Program-made: the position numbers and the translations under genes
The notes under the pieces: generated by a model
The model's database searches: none
What the model was told of the DNA's origin: nothing
The model's input: only the letters and a program-made list of their open reading frames with translations
In this document: piece by piece, positions 16,358 to 25,290 of the stretch
Layout: every line of letters begins with the position of its first letter
Numbering within the stretch: the stretch's first letter is position 1
Source: Pseudarthrobacter phenanthrenivorans
Lineage (GTDB): Bacteria > Actinomycetota > Actinomycetes > Actinomycetales > Micrococcaceae
DNA length: 64,000 bases
NCBI RefSeq assembly: GCF_000813845.1
Contig: NZ_JWTB01000007.1
Span: 62,001-126,000, forward strand
Direction of reading: 5' to 3'

Positions 16358-17731
16358 ATGGCAACAAAGACTTCCCGGGCCTCCAAGGCGCCCGCGTACA
16401 AATGCGCCGAATGCGGCTGGACCACCGTGAAGTGGGTGGGCCGCTGCGGCGAGTGCCAGGCGTGGGGCACGGTTGAGGAAACGGGCACAGCGGTGGCACG
16501 GACCACGGCGGCAACAACGGTGGTTGAACCAGCGCGGCGGATCGCGGACGTGGACGCCACCACCGCCGCATTCCTCCCCACCGGCGTGGACGAGCTGGAC
16601 CGGGTGCTGGGCGGCGGCCTGGTGCCGGGCGCCGTCATTTTGCTGGCGGGCGAGCCCGGCGTGGGCAAGTCCACGCTGCTGCTGGACGTGGCCGCAAAGT
16701 TCGCCCGGACCGCCCAGGACGTCCTCTATGTCACCGGTGAGGAGTCCGCGGCGCAGGTGAAGCTGCGCGCTGAGCGGATCGATGCCGTCGCCGAATCCCT
16801 GTACCTGTCCGCGGAAACGGACCTTGGCCAGGCGCTGGGACAGGTGGAGAAGATCGAACCACGGCTGCTGATCGTGGACTCGGTCCAGACCCTCAGCAGC
16901 GCGGACGTGGACGGCAGCGCCGGTGGTGTGTCCCAGGTGCGCGAAGTGGCGGCCTCCATCATCGCCGCCGCCAAGCGGCGCAACATGACAACCCTGCTGG
17001 TGGGGCACGTGACCAAGGACGGTTCCATCGCCGGGCCCCGCCTGCTGGAGCACCTGGTGGACGTGGTGTGCCAGTTCGAGGGCGAGCGGCATTCAAGGCT
17101 CCGGCTGCTCCGCGCCGTGAAGAACCGGTACGGCCCCACCGACGACGTGGGCTGCTTCGACCTCAACGAGAACGGCATCGAGGGTTTGGCCGATCCCAGC
17201 GGCCTGTTCGTCAGCCGCACCAAGGACCCGGTCTCGGGCACCTGCATCACCGTCACCATGGAAGGGCGCCGGCCCCTGCTGGCGGAAGTGCAGTCACTGC
17301 TTGCCGAAAGCCCCAATTCACAACCCCGCCGGGCTACCAGCGGCCTGGACAGTTCCCGGGTTTCCATGCTGCTGGCCGTCCTGCAACAGCGCGCCGGCAC
17401 ACTGCTCCACAAGGACGACTCCTACGTCGCCACCGTGGGCGGGGTAAAACTCAGCGAACCGGCAACGGACCTCGCGGTTGCCCTCGCCGTGGCCTCAGCC
17501 AAGGCCCGCAAGCCCCTGCCCATCCGGCTCATCGCATTCGGCGAAGTAGGCCTGGCTGGCGAGGTCCGGCCGGTCCCGGGCATCAACCAGCGCATCCAGG
17601 AGGCCCACCGCCTGGGATTCACCCACGCAGTGGTCCCTGCCAGCCACACCGGCCCGGGCCCCGTCCCTGCAGGATTTTCCGTCCGCGAAGTGGAGCACCT
17701 CACGGAAGCGCTCAGCCTCCTGATCGGTTAG
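16358..17731 (+). CDS. radA: DNA repair protein RadA
   Basis: The 457-residue branch-migration ATPase has the usual order. First is a four-Cys zinc finger (CAECGWTTVKWVGRCGEC, ~residues 13-30), then Walker A GEPGVGKST (~residue 103) and the RadA-specific KNRYG motif (~residue 252). A Lon-like C-terminal domain follows (SVAGS-type fold; ATVGGVKLSEPATDLAVALA). It extends recombination intermediates in homologous recombination. The first ATG of the family-conserved start is used, and a TAGGGT box ends seven bases before it (leaderless). In many relatives radA sits next to disA; here disA is ~17 kb away. Confidence 0.96.
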   Translation: MATKTSRASKAPAYKCAECGWTTVKWVGRCGECQAWGTVEETGTAVARTTAATTVVEPARRIADVDATTAAFLPTGVDELDRVLGGGLVPGAVILLAGEPGVGKSTLLLDVAAKFARTAQDVLYVTGEESAAQVKLRAERIDAVAESLYLSAETDLGQALGQVEKIEPRLLIVDSVQTLSSADVDGSAGGVSQVREVAASIIAAAKRRNMTTLLVGHVTKDGSIAGPRLLEHLVDVVCQFEGERHSRLRLLRAVKNRYGPTDDVGCFDLNENGIEGLADPSGLFVSRTKDPVSGTCITVTMEGRRPLLAEVQSLLAESPNSQPRRATSGLDSSRVSMLLAVLQQRAGTLLHKDDSYVATVGGVKLSEPATDLAVALAVASAKARKPLPIRLIAFGEVGLAGEVRPVPGINQRIQEAHRLGFTHAVVPASHTGPGPVPAGFSVREVEHLTEALSLLIG

Positions 17732-17809
17732 GACGCGCCGGCCGGTTGACAGGCAGCCATGTGGAACGCGCTGGCCGATTGGCACGCGGGTAGCCAAGGG
17801 ATACGCTCC

Positions 17810-17837
17810 GTGACAAAAGCCTCGTCGCGGGTACTGT
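17810..17837 (+). promoter_or_regulatory. Promoter of the orphan histidine kinase gene
   Basis: GTGACA and TACTGT are spaced 16 bases apart. The predicted start is near 17844, giving a leader of ~50 bases or more to the kinase gene. Confidence 0.5.
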
Positions 17838-17894
17838 GTTTGCAAGGCCTTCCTGCAGCGGGAGGTTTGCTCAAATTCGGCACTGGGGGCCAAT

Positions 17895-19577
17895 TTGGTA
17901 ATCCGGGAACATGAGGGCCGCACAGATGCGCCCGGCCAGGTTCGGCGCGCCCCGGCGGAGCCTGTGGTGTCGGACCGTCTTGACGGACTCTTCGGCGGCC
18001 TGAGTGCCCGCAAGAGGATGGTGGCCTGCCAGCTGCCGGTCAGCTTGACCATCACACTCGTGGTGACTGCCGCCGCCGTCTTCAGTCCAGAGACCCTCTC
18101 CAACCATCTGTTCCTGGCGGCGCTGCTGTTCCACCTGGCAATTGCCGCATTATGCGTGGCTGTCCCCTGGGCGCGGCTGCCGGCAGGGTCGTTCGCCGTG
18201 ATCCCGCTCCTCGACTGCCTTGCCATCGGGTTCACCCGGGAGGCCGGCGGGTCGACCTTCAGCGTCCTGAGCCTGATGCTGGTGTTCCCCGTCGTATGGC
18301 TGTCGGCGCAGGTCCGGCCCTCCATGCCTGCCCTGGCCATCGCGGGGACGATCCTCAGCACCGTGGCCCCCGCCATCGTGCGGGGCTCGGCACCGGCCGG
18401 AGGATCGATGATCCGCACCATCATCCTCCCGCTGGTCATGTCCGTCATCGCGGTGAGCGCACACGTGGTGGCCACCACCATCCGCCGCCACCGCACCAGG
18501 CTGTTGGAGAGCGAACATGACCTGGCCCGCACGCTGGACGAGAGCGTCCGGCGGCAAAGGCTGCTGGATGCGGTCCTGAAGTCCGTGGGAGTCGGGGTTT
18601 GGGTGGTGGACCGCCGCGGCAGGACGGTGCTGGCCAACAAGGCGATGCATGCCGACGCCGCCCTGGCCGGGATCCTCGAGTCCGCCGGCGGCAGGGTCCT
18701 GCTGTCTGCGGACCGCTCCACCCCTGTCCCGGCCGGCCGGCTTCCCGCAGAGCGCGCCGCCTCAGGGGAAGACTTCCGGGATGAGCTGTACTGGGCCGGC
18801 CCCGCGGACCGCCAGGCCGCCTACTCGGTGAGCGCCCACAGTTTTCCCGCCAAGGGAGGGCAGGATGGCGGCGCGGTCATCACCTTTGTCGATGTCACAA
18901 GCCTCATCGGGGCGCTGGCGGCAAAGGACAACTTCGTTGCCACGGTCTCGCACGAATTGCGGACACCGCTGACCTCCATCCTTGGTTACCTGGAACTGGC
19001 CATGGACGAGCCCGGACATGAGGATATCCGGGAGGAACTCCTCGTAGTACGCCGGAACGCCGAACACCTGTTGAACCTGGTCAACGACCTCATCGCAGTG
19101 GCATCCGAGCGCGTGGAGCTGTCACCGGAGCACGCGGACCTCGCCCGGATTGTCACCGAGGCGGTGGACTCGGTGCTGCCCAGGGCGGCCGGCGCGGGGC
19201 TCGAACTGAAGCTGGAAGTGGAGCGGCCGCTTCCCGCCCGGGTTGACCCGGCACGGATCAGCCAGGTCATCCACAACCTGCTCTCGAATGCCATCAAGTT
19301 CTCGCCCCACGGCGGCCTTATCACTGCCACCGCCCGCAGGACCGAGGCCGGATTGGTCTGTTCCATCAGCGACACAGGGATCGGCATGAGCGGGGAGGAA
19401 CAGGAACAGGCCTTCACCAAGTTCTTCCGGTCGGCGCGCTCCCGCGAAACGGCCATCCCCGGTGCAGGGCTGGGGCTGCCGGTCAGCAAGACGATCGTGG
19501 AAGGCCACGGTGGTTCCATCAGCCTGGACAGCGAGCCCGGCCGGGGCACCACGGCAACCTTCGTCCTCCCCGCCTGA
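17895..19577 (+). CDS. Orphan membrane sensor histidine kinase
   Basis: This is an up-to-560-residue two-component kinase. After a cytoplasmic N terminus come ~5-6 hydrophobic segments (residues ~45-190), then a PAS-like region (VGVGVWVVDRRGRTVLANKA). The phosphorylated His follows in VSHELRTPLTSILGYLE (~residue 353). The ATPase domain has its N box (HNLLSNAIKFS), DTGIGMS and GAGLGLPVSK. No response regulator is adjacent, so its partner is elsewhere. The start is uncertain: the TTG used is the longest option; GTG at 17967 with GGAG upstream is a good alternative and removes 24 residues. Confidence 0.88.
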   Translation: MVIREHEGRTDAPGQVRRAPAEPVVSDRLDGLFGGLSARKRMVACQLPVSLTITLVVTAAAVFSPETLSNHLFLAALLFHLAIAALCVAVPWARLPAGSFAVIPLLDCLAIGFTREAGGSTFSVLSLMLVFPVVWLSAQVRPSMPALAIAGTILSTVAPAIVRGSAPAGGSMIRTIILPLVMSVIAVSAHVVATTIRRHRTRLLESEHDLARTLDESVRRQRLLDAVLKSVGVGVWVVDRRGRTVLANKAMHADAALAGILESAGGRVLLSADRSTPVPAGRLPAERAASGEDFRDELYWAGPADRQAAYSVSAHSFPAKGGQDGGAVITFVDVTSLIGALAAKDNFVATVSHELRTPLTSILGYLELAMDEPGHEDIREELLVVRRNAEHLLNLVNDLIAVASERVELSPEHADLARIVTEAVDSVLPRAAGAGLELKLEVERPLPARVDPARISQVIHNLLSNAIKFSPHGGLITATARRTEAGLVCSISDTGIGMSGEEQEQAFTKFFRSARSRETAIPGAGLGLPVSKTIVEGHGGSISLDSEPGRGTTATFVLPA

Positions 19578-19631
19578 ATGATGACGGCGCCGGCCGGCGT
19601 TGGCAGGGCAGGCAACCGGGTATGCCCGCTG

Positions 19632-19865
19632 TCAGGCCCCCGCCAACCACCGCGCAACGTCGCTGCGCAGCACCAGCAGCGGGCCGCCCGTGGCATTCAC
19701 ATTGCCGTTCGCAACGTAATAGCCGCGGCCTGAACCCGCTCCCCCGGCGGCGCGGTCCAGGGCATCCACCAGGTGCCTCGGGAGGTGGCCCTGCGGACCC
19801 AGGCCGCGCAGCTCATCGACTTCTTCCGGCGTCAGCCGTCCCAAAACCTCAGCAATGTTGGCCAT
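19632..19865 (-). CDS. Small hypothetical protein
   Basis: The 77-residue product (MANIAEVLGRLTPEEVDELRGLG...) is soluble. It has a helical N-terminal part and a Gly/Ala-rich middle followed by GRGYYVANGNVNATGGPLLVLRSDVARWL. No family is recognised. It is convergent with the histidine kinase gene and divergent from the NUDIX gene. Confidence 0.55.
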   Translation of the reverse strand: MANIAEVLGRLTPEEVDELRGLGPQGHLPRHLVDALDRAAGGAGSGRGYYVANGNVNATGGPLLVLRSDVARWLAGA

Positions 19866-20000
19866 GAGTGGTCCCGTCCCTCTCGAGCAGAGTGCCTGGC
19901 AGAGTGCCTGAGGGAATAACCTAAAGCAGCGCCGTGAACTCCACGTTAACGGCGGACTGCAATTGGACGACGGCCGGCAGCGGCCCACACTGGAGGATCA

Positions 20001-20579
20001 ATGCCCATTCGCAGTGCAGGCATCCTGCTGTACCGGCCGGACCCGGACGCCGCCGCCGGCTCCCCCGTCCGGGACCGGCTGCAGGTCTGGATAGCGCACA
20101 TGGGCGGCCCCTTTTGGGCCCGCAAGGACCAGCACGCCTGGTCCATCCCCAAGGGCGAATATGCCGACGGCGAGGACCCCCTGGCGGCTGCCCTGCGGGA
20201 GTTCGGCGAGGAGATGGGGACGCCGGCGCCGGACACCGGCTACCGGCTGCTCGGCGAATTCCGGCAGCCCTCCGGAAAGCTCATCACGGTCTTCACGGCG
20301 GAGGCGGACTTCGCCCCGGATGAAATCACCAGCAACACCTTTCCGCTCGAATGGCCCAAAGGATCAGGCCGGATCCAGCACTATCCCGAGATCGACGACG
20401 CCCGCTGGTTCCCCGGCCAGGAGGCCCGGCTCAAGCTCGTCAAAGGACAGCTGCCCATCCTTGATGCGCTGGACAGGTACGCTGCCGGCAACGGGCCTGA
20501 AGCGGACAACGGGTCTGGGGCGGAGAAGGGGCCTGAGGCGCAGGACGGGGAGGCTAGGAGCGGGCACCCCCGGCCTTGA
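20001..20579 (+). CDS. NUDIX hydrolase
   Basis: The 192-residue protein has a complete Nudix box, GX5EX7REFGEEMG (~residues 51-70), which binds the metal and hydrolyses nucleoside-diphosphate linkages. The context SIPKGEY and the WKLxDARW-like tail resemble small actinobacterial NTP pyrophosphohydrolases of the MutT/Orf135 kind. The last ~30 residues are low-complexity (Gly/Asp/Glu-rich) and run into the 3' end of the convergent stress-protein gene. GGAGG precedes the ATG. The exact substrate cannot be told. Confidence 0.88.
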   Translation: MPIRSAGILLYRPDPDAAAGSPVRDRLQVWIAHMGGPFWARKDQHAWSIPKGEYADGEDPLAAALREFGEEMGTPAPDTGYRLLGEFRQPSGKLITVFTAEADFAPDEITSNTFPLEWPKGSGRIQHYPEIDDARWFPGQEARLKLVKGQLPILDALDRYAAGNGPEADNGSGAEKGPEAQDGEARSGHPRP

Positions 20580-20958
20580 CCGCAAGTACGGGCCGGTCTG
20601 CCTGCATGAGGATCTGCTGCGCGTGGCTGCCCAGGATGAACTTGCCTACCTGGGTACGGTGCCGGAGGCCGATCACGATCAGGGATGCGTCCACCTCGCG
20701 GGCCACGTCCAGGAATTCGTCCGCGAGGTCGTGCTCGTAGGGCGGCTGGATAACGGTGGCCGTGACGCCGGCGTCTGCTGCCTGCTTGGCGGCCTGCGCG
20801 AGGACGTCCTCCGGTGCCACCGACTTGTCCACCAGCGCACCCTGCCGCGCCGAGTTCACGATATAGAGGTCCTTCTGCCTGAGCTGCGCTTCGGCGATTC
20901 CCGCGGCGAGGGCTGCCTCGCCGGCCGGGGTGGGAACGAACCCGACAATGATGCTCAT
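20554..20958 (-). CDS. Universal stress protein (UspA family)
   Basis: The 134-residue single-domain Usp has the ATP-binding C-terminal motif (VIGLRHRTQVGKFILGSHAQQILMQ; a G-2x-G-9x-G(S/T)-like pattern). Its start overlaps the TctA stop by four bases, so it is the last gene of the tctCBA operon. Coupling of Usp proteins to tripartite tricarboxylate transporters is seen in related actinobacteria; a role in sensing energy state is plausible but not shown. Confidence 0.88.
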   Translation of the reverse strand: MSIIVGFVPTPAGEAALAAGIAEAQLRQKDLYIVNSARQGALVDKSVAPEDVLAQAAKQAADAGVTATVIQPPYEHDLADEFLDVAREVDASLIVIGLRHRTQVGKFILGSHAQQILMQADRPVLAVKAGGARS

Positions 20959-22502
20959 ACCTTCTCCTTGATGTTCTGGTTGGTGCCGTTCCCCGCAGCG
21001 GCGGCTGCCGCCGTCGTACTTTTACGCCTGGCCAGCACGCCCCGGATGCCCGGCAGCACCGCCACCAGGACAAAGACCGCCAGCAGGGTTGCCGAGATGG
21101 GGCGGGTGAAGAATCCGGTGGGGTCGCCGCCGAAGACCAGCAGCGAGCGCCGCAGCGAACTCTCCAGCAGCTCACCCAGGACGAATGCCAGGACCAGCGG
21201 TCCCGGTTCGAAGCCGAACTTCTTCATCAGGTAGCCCAGAACGCCGAAGAACACCACCAGGGTGACGTCGAACATGCTGTTGTTGATGGTGTAGGCGCCC
21301 AGCAGCGTGATCAGGGCGGTGATCGGGGCGAGGATGGCCGCGCGGACCCGGAGGATCCGGACGAAGATGCCCACCAGGGGCAGGCTCATGATCAGCAGCA
21401 GGATGTTGCCGATGTACATGGAGTTGACCACGCCCCAGAACAGGTCCGGGTTCTGCTCCACCAGCTGCGGGCCGGGCGTCACGCCCTGGATCAGCAGCGC
21501 GCCGAACATCAGTGCCATGGTGGCGTTGGCCGGTATGCCGAGGGTCAGCAGCGGGATGAAGGATGACGTCGCCGCCGCGTTGTTCGCTGTTTCCGGGCCG
21601 GCCACACCCTCCGGAGCCCCCTTGCCGAAGCGCTCCGGCTGCTTGGCCCGTTTCTTCTCCATGGCGTAGGAGGCCATGGACGCGATGGTGGCACCGCCGC
21701 CGGGCAGGATGCCCAGGAAGAAGCCGAGGACGGAGCCGCGGGTGATGGCGCCGGAGGCATGCTTGAGGTCGGACCGGGAGGGCCAGACATTGGAGACTTT
21801 CGACGGCGCCTTGGCGGCGCGGTGCCGCTCCTCCAGGTTGTAAAGGATCTCACCCAGGCCGAAGAGCCCCATCGCGATGGGGACGAAGTCGATGCCGTCA
21901 GCCAGCTGCAGACTGCCGAAGGTGAAGCGGCTTTCACCGGTAAAGACGTCGCGGCCCACGGTGGCGAGCAGGAGCCCGACGGCGGCCGCGATAAGGGCCT
22001 TGGCCTTGGAACCTCCGCTGATGGTGGCCACCAGCAGGATGCCCAGCATGGCGAGGGCAGAGTATTCGGCCGGTCCGAAGTCGAGGGCAAAGCCTGCCAC
22101 GACGGGGGCCAGGAAGGTCAGGCCAATAATGGCTGCTGTTCCGCCGATGAAGGAGCCGATGGCTGCCAGGCCAAGGGCAGTCCCGGCCTTGCCCTGCCTG
22201 GCCATCTGGTACCCGTCAAAGACGGTGACCACCGATGATGCCTCACCGGGGAGCCGCAGCAGCACGGAGGTGATGGTGCCGCCGTACTGGGCACCATAGA
22301 AGATGCCGGCCAGCATGATGATCGCCGTGACGGGCTCCACGCTGTAGGTCAGGGGCAGCAGGATGGCGATGGTGGCTGCGGGACCAAGCCCGGGCAGCAC
22401 GCCGATCAGCATGCCGATCACGACGCCGATCAGGCAGTACAGCAGGTTCATCGGTTCCAGGACGACTGAAAAACCGTTGATCACGGGATTGAGGAAATCC
22501 AC
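20955..22502 (-). CDS. tctA: Tripartite tricarboxylate transporter large permease TctA
   Basis: The 515-residue membrane protein has about 11-12 hydrophobic segments. TctA signatures include GVLPGLGPAATIAILLPLTY near the N terminus, GAQYGGTITSVLLRLPGEASSVVT, and the second-half repeat LGFFLGILPGGGATIASMASYAMEK. It is the secondary-active channel of the TTT system, importing a carboxylate delivered by TctC using an ion gradient. Together with TctB and TctC it is complete. Substrate is probably a sugar diacid, judging by shared control with the glucarate genes (inference). Confidence 0.95.
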   Translation of the reverse strand: MDFLNPVINGFSVVLEPMNLLYCLIGVVIGMLIGVLPGLGPAATIAILLPLTYSVEPVTAIIMLAGIFYGAQYGGTITSVLLRLPGEASSVVTVFDGYQMARQGKAGTALGLAAIGSFIGGTAAIIGLTFLAPVVAGFALDFGPAEYSALAMLGILLVATISGGSKAKALIAAAVGLLLATVGRDVFTGESRFTFGSLQLADGIDFVPIAMGLFGLGEILYNLEERHRAAKAPSKVSNVWPSRSDLKHASGAITRGSVLGFFLGILPGGGATIASMASYAMEKKRAKQPERFGKGAPEGVAGPETANNAAATSSFIPLLTLGIPANATMALMFGALLIQGVTPGPQLVEQNPDLFWGVVNSMYIGNILLLIMSLPLVGIFVRILRVRAAILAPITALITLLGAYTINNSMFDVTLVVFFGVLGYLMKKFGFEPGPLVLAFVLGELLESSLRRSLLVFGGDPTGFFTRPISATLLAVFVLVAVLPGIRGVLARRKSTTAAAAAAGNGTNQNIKEKV

Positions 22503-22511
22503 GGTGGTCTC

Positions 22512-23099
22512 CTAGAAGAGGTGGGGGATGGACGTGCCGAGCGCCAGGACGAAAATCCCGTAGAACGCGGCGACGACGATGGCGCTGACCAGGAGGGCGG
22601 AACGCCAGGTTTCGCTGCCCAGGAATTTCATCCAGATGATGCACAGGATGAGGGACGGGAGCTCGAAACCGATGACGGGCATCAGTGTCACCATGGCGGC
22701 AAGCGTGGCGAGGCCGGTGAGCGGGGAGAGGGACATCCGGGTGAATTTCTCCGCGTCCCGGTTATGCCGGCCCCATACGAGCTGGAAGATGGCCAGGGCC
22801 ACCATGACGCAGCTGGTCAGGAAGGGCCACAACCCGGGCTCGGGCTTTTCCGGAGTGCCCAGGCCCATGGCAACGGACAATGCGAGGGCGCCGAGCCCGA
22901 TGGCGAGCACCACCAGGGACGAGGCGGCGTTGGCGAGCGGACCGGCAGCGGGAGGCTTTTCCTCCTCCCACTGCGCGGCGAGCTCTTCGGGAGTCAGGGC
23001 TTCGGGGAGTTCTTCGTTCGGGCTGGTCAATGCTTCCGCGACCGGCTGCCGGTCGGGGCCCGCGCCCCGCCCGGCAGCGACTGCTGGAGTAGTCTCCAT
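22512..23099 (-). CDS. tctB: Tripartite tricarboxylate transporter small subunit TctB
   Basis: The 195-residue protein has a long polar N-terminal tail (~65 residues, Glu-rich) and four membrane segments. It contains the TctB-like PGLWPFLTSCVMVALAIFQLVWG. Most TctB proteins are ~150 residues; the extra length is the tail. The ATG at 23099 (METTPAV) is chosen; a longer frame overlaps tctC. It lies between tctC and tctA with gaps of five and nine bases. Confidence 0.88.
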   Translation of the reverse strand: METTPAVAAGRGAGPDRQPVAEALTSPNEELPEALTPEELAAQWEEEKPPAAGPLANAASSLVVLAIGLGALALSVAMGLGTPEKPEPGLWPFLTSCVMVALAIFQLVWGRHNRDAEKFTRMSLSPLTGLATLAAMVTLMPVIGFELPSLILCIIWMKFLGSETWRSALLVSAIVVAAFYGIFVLALGTSIPHLF

Positions 23100-23104
23100 G
23101 GCCG

Positions 23105-24115
23105 TTACTTGTTCCCGCTGAGGCTGATGCCGTACTTCTCCACCAAGGACTTGTACTTCGCGGCGTAGTCCTTCCATTGGGTAGCCACTTCCTGGCCGGA
23201 AATCTCCTTGGGGGTCAGGAGGTTCTTCTTGTTGAACTCCTTGTAGGCATCGGAGCTGAACGTGTCCTTGAAGGCGGCGGCGAGCTTGTCCTTGACCTCC
23301 TGTGGCGTGCCCTTCGGGGCCGCGACGGCACGGTACTGCGCCACCGGCACGTCATAGCCCGCCTCCTTTGCCGACGGAACATCCGGCAGGAAGCTGTTGC
23401 GCTCCTCGGAGAAGACCAGCAGCGGCGCAACCTTCCCGGCCTGGATCTGGGCCATGGCCTCACCAAGCTGAACCGTGGCCAGCTCCACCTGGTTGCCCAG
23501 GACGGCGGTCAGGGCCGGTTTGCCGCTGTCGAACGGGACATCGGTGCCCTGCACGTTGGCCTGCTTGAACAGCACCGTCTGGGCAAGCTGGCTGCCGGTG
23601 CCCACCCCGGTGGTGCCGAAGGTGATGTTGCGCCCGGCCGAGGTGACATCCTTGAAACTCTTGAAACCGGAGCCCTGGCTGGCCACGAGGACGTAGTCAT
23701 CCTGGGAGAGGCCGGTGATGATATCGAGGTCATCGAGGTTGACGGCCTCGTCCTTGCTGACGGCCAGGGGCGTGATGGTGACCAGCGACGCGGTCAGGAG
23801 GACCAACTCCTGGCCGTCGGCCGGCTTGCCGGCAACCTCCTTCGTGGCCAGCGCACCGTTTGCCCCGGGCTTGTTCACCACCGGCATCGGAGCACCCAAG
23901 GTCTTGGCCGCTCCGTCGGCGAGTGCCCGGGCAATGAGGTCGGTGCTGCCGCCGGCCGCCTGGCCTACGGTCATGGTGACGGGCCCGGACGGGTATTTGG
24001 AGGTGTTGCCGGCCGCGGCTCCGCCGGCAACATTGCCGCCGCAGGCGGTCAGCGCCAGCAGGGTGAAGGCGGACGCCGTTCCAAGGACGGCGCGGCGTGA
24101 CGGGAAGTGCATCAT
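23105..24115 (-). CDS. tctC: Tripartite tricarboxylate transporter substrate-binding protein TctC
   Basis: The 336-residue extracytoplasmic binding protein of the Bug/TctC family has an N-terminal lipoprotein signal (LLALTACGGN). The family core follows (VGQAAGGSTDLIARALADGAAKTLGAPMPVVNKPGANGALATKEV, the carboxylate site), and later GTTGVGTGSQL. It is first in the operon, divergent from the lysR gene, and reads from a promoter matching that of the glucarate operon. Confidence 0.93.
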   Translation of the reverse strand: MMHFPSRRAVLGTASAFTLLALTACGGNVAGGAAAGNTSKYPSGPVTMTVGQAAGGSTDLIARALADGAAKTLGAPMPVVNKPGANGALATKEVAGKPADGQELVLLTASLVTITPLAVSKDEAVNLDDLDIITGLSQDDYVLVASQGSGFKSFKDVTSAGRNITFGTTGVGTGSQLAQTVLFKQANVQGTDVPFDSGKPALTAVLGNQVELATVQLGEAMAQIQAGKVAPLLVFSEERNSFLPDVPSAKEAGYDVPVAQYRAVAAPKGTPQEVKDKLAAAFKDTFSSDAYKEFNKKNLLTPKEISGQEVATQWKDYAAKYKSLVEKYGISLSGNK

Positions 24116-24197
24116 TGGGACTCCTAGGGCAAGTGCAAGTGCGGGCTGGGGCGCCCGGAACAGCTGTGAAGGGGGTCACCCCCGCTTCGCTTTGTCG

Positions 24198-24253
24198 AGT
24201 GTAGGGAGCAGCTATGATGCCTGTCTAAGCCCTTATCTGCATCATTTGATACC
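24198..24253 (-). promoter_or_regulatory. tctC promoter/operator sharing boxes with the glucarate operon
   Basis: On the minus strand GGTATCAA is followed after 16 bases by CTTAGACAGGCATC. That box includes a TTAGAC -35 box, and TACACT lies 19 bases further as the -10. The same two boxes with the same 16-base gap precede the glucarate operon at 25182. The element also overlaps the lysR upstream region, so the LysR protein could both autoregulate and drive tct transcription. An ATGATGC/GCATCAT inverted pair sits within it. Confidence 0.7.
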
Positions 24254-24264
24254 CGGAAGGCATC

Positions 24265-25149
24265 ATGTTCACATTCGACCAGTTGGCCGGCTTCATTGCC
24301 GTTGCCGAGGAGCTGCATTTCGGCCGGGCAGCGGAACGGCTCAACATGACGCAGCCTCCGCTCAGCCGGCAAATACAGAAGCTGGAAAAGATCGTGGGGG
24401 CCGAACTGCTGGAGCGGGACAACCGGAAGGTGGAACTGACGTCCGCCGGCCGGACCTTCCTTGATGAGGCGCGCAGGCTGATGGCCCTGGCCGAGCGGGC
24501 CCCGGTGACGGCGCGCCGGATTGCCTCCGGCAAGTCGGGCGTGCTGCGGATCGGGTTCACGGCAGCCAGCGGCTTCAGCATCCTGGGACCGTTGCTGGAC
24601 GAACTGTCGGGCATCATCCCGGACGTGGACATCGAGCTGCACGAACTCGTCACGGGCGACCAGCTGGCAGGACTCCTGACCGGCGAACTGGACCTGGGGC
24701 TGGCCCGCCCTCCCTTTGACCGGGAGAGCTTCGACTCACACCTGCTCTACAGGGAATCCATGATGCTGGCCGTCCCCGAAGGCCATCCCCTCGGACGGCT
24801 GGGACGGAGCATCACCGCTGATGATTTCAGCGGGGAGCCCCTGATCATGCACTCCCCCACGCAGGCCCGCTACTTCTATGACCTGGTGGTGCGCATGCTC
24901 CCCATCCGGCACGCCAATGTTGTACATACGGTCAGCCAGATCCTCACCATGGTGTCGCTGGTTGCCGCCAACCGGGGCCTGGCATTCGTGCCCCACTCGG
25001 CCACCCTGCTGGGTATCCGCGGGGTGGAATTCCTGCCGCTCGAGGGCGGCGACAGCGAGCAGGTGGAACTCCATGCGCTGTGGAACCGGCGGATCACCAA
25101 CCCCGCCCTCTCCCGCCTCCTGAAGGACCTGGAATTCGCGATGGAGTAG
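24265..25149 (+). CDS. LysR-family regulator, probable activator of tct and glucarate genes
   Basis: The 294-residue LTTR has an N-terminal winged helix-turn-helix (FDQLAGFIAVAEELHFGRAAERLNMTQPPLSRQIQKLE). A substrate-binding domain follows (SGVLRIGFTAASGFSILGPLL; LARPPFDRESFDSHLLYRE). It lies between the divergent tctCBA operon and the downstream glucarate operon, both carrying the same operator-like boxes. The likely inducer is glucarate or a related diacid (inference). Confidence 0.92.
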   Translation: MFTFDQLAGFIAVAEELHFGRAAERLNMTQPPLSRQIQKLEKIVGAELLERDNRKVELTSAGRTFLDEARRLMALAERAPVTARRIASGKSGVLRIGFTAASGFSILGPLLDELSGIIPDVDIELHELVTGDQLAGLLTGELDLGLARPPFDRESFDSHLLYRESMMLAVPEGHPLGRLGRSITADDFSGEPLIMHSPTQARYFYDLVVRMLPIRHANVVHTVSQILTMVSLVAANRGLAFVPHSATLLGIRGVEFLPLEGGDSEQVELHALWNRRITNPALSRLLKDLEFAME

Positions 25150-25181
25150 CTCCGGGATGCAGCGCTGCTCGATGCCGGGAA

Positions 25182-25236
25182 GGTATCAATACATATAAAA
25201 ATGCACTTAGACAGGCATCGGGACCGCTCCTACTCT
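25182..25236 (+). promoter_or_regulatory. Promoter/operator of the glucarate operon
   Basis: GGTATCAA, 16 bases, CTTAGACAGGCATC, then TACTCT. TTAGAC (25207-25212) and TACTCT (25231-25236) are 18 bases apart, a good sigma-A promoter. The 8- and 14-base boxes exactly match those upstream of tctC and overlap the -35, as expected for an activator such as the adjacent LysR protein. Confidence 0.72.
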
Positions 25237-25290
25237 GGAGTGGAACCATCAGCCTGCCGCCGCGCGGCGCACACACCGAAGGACCACACC

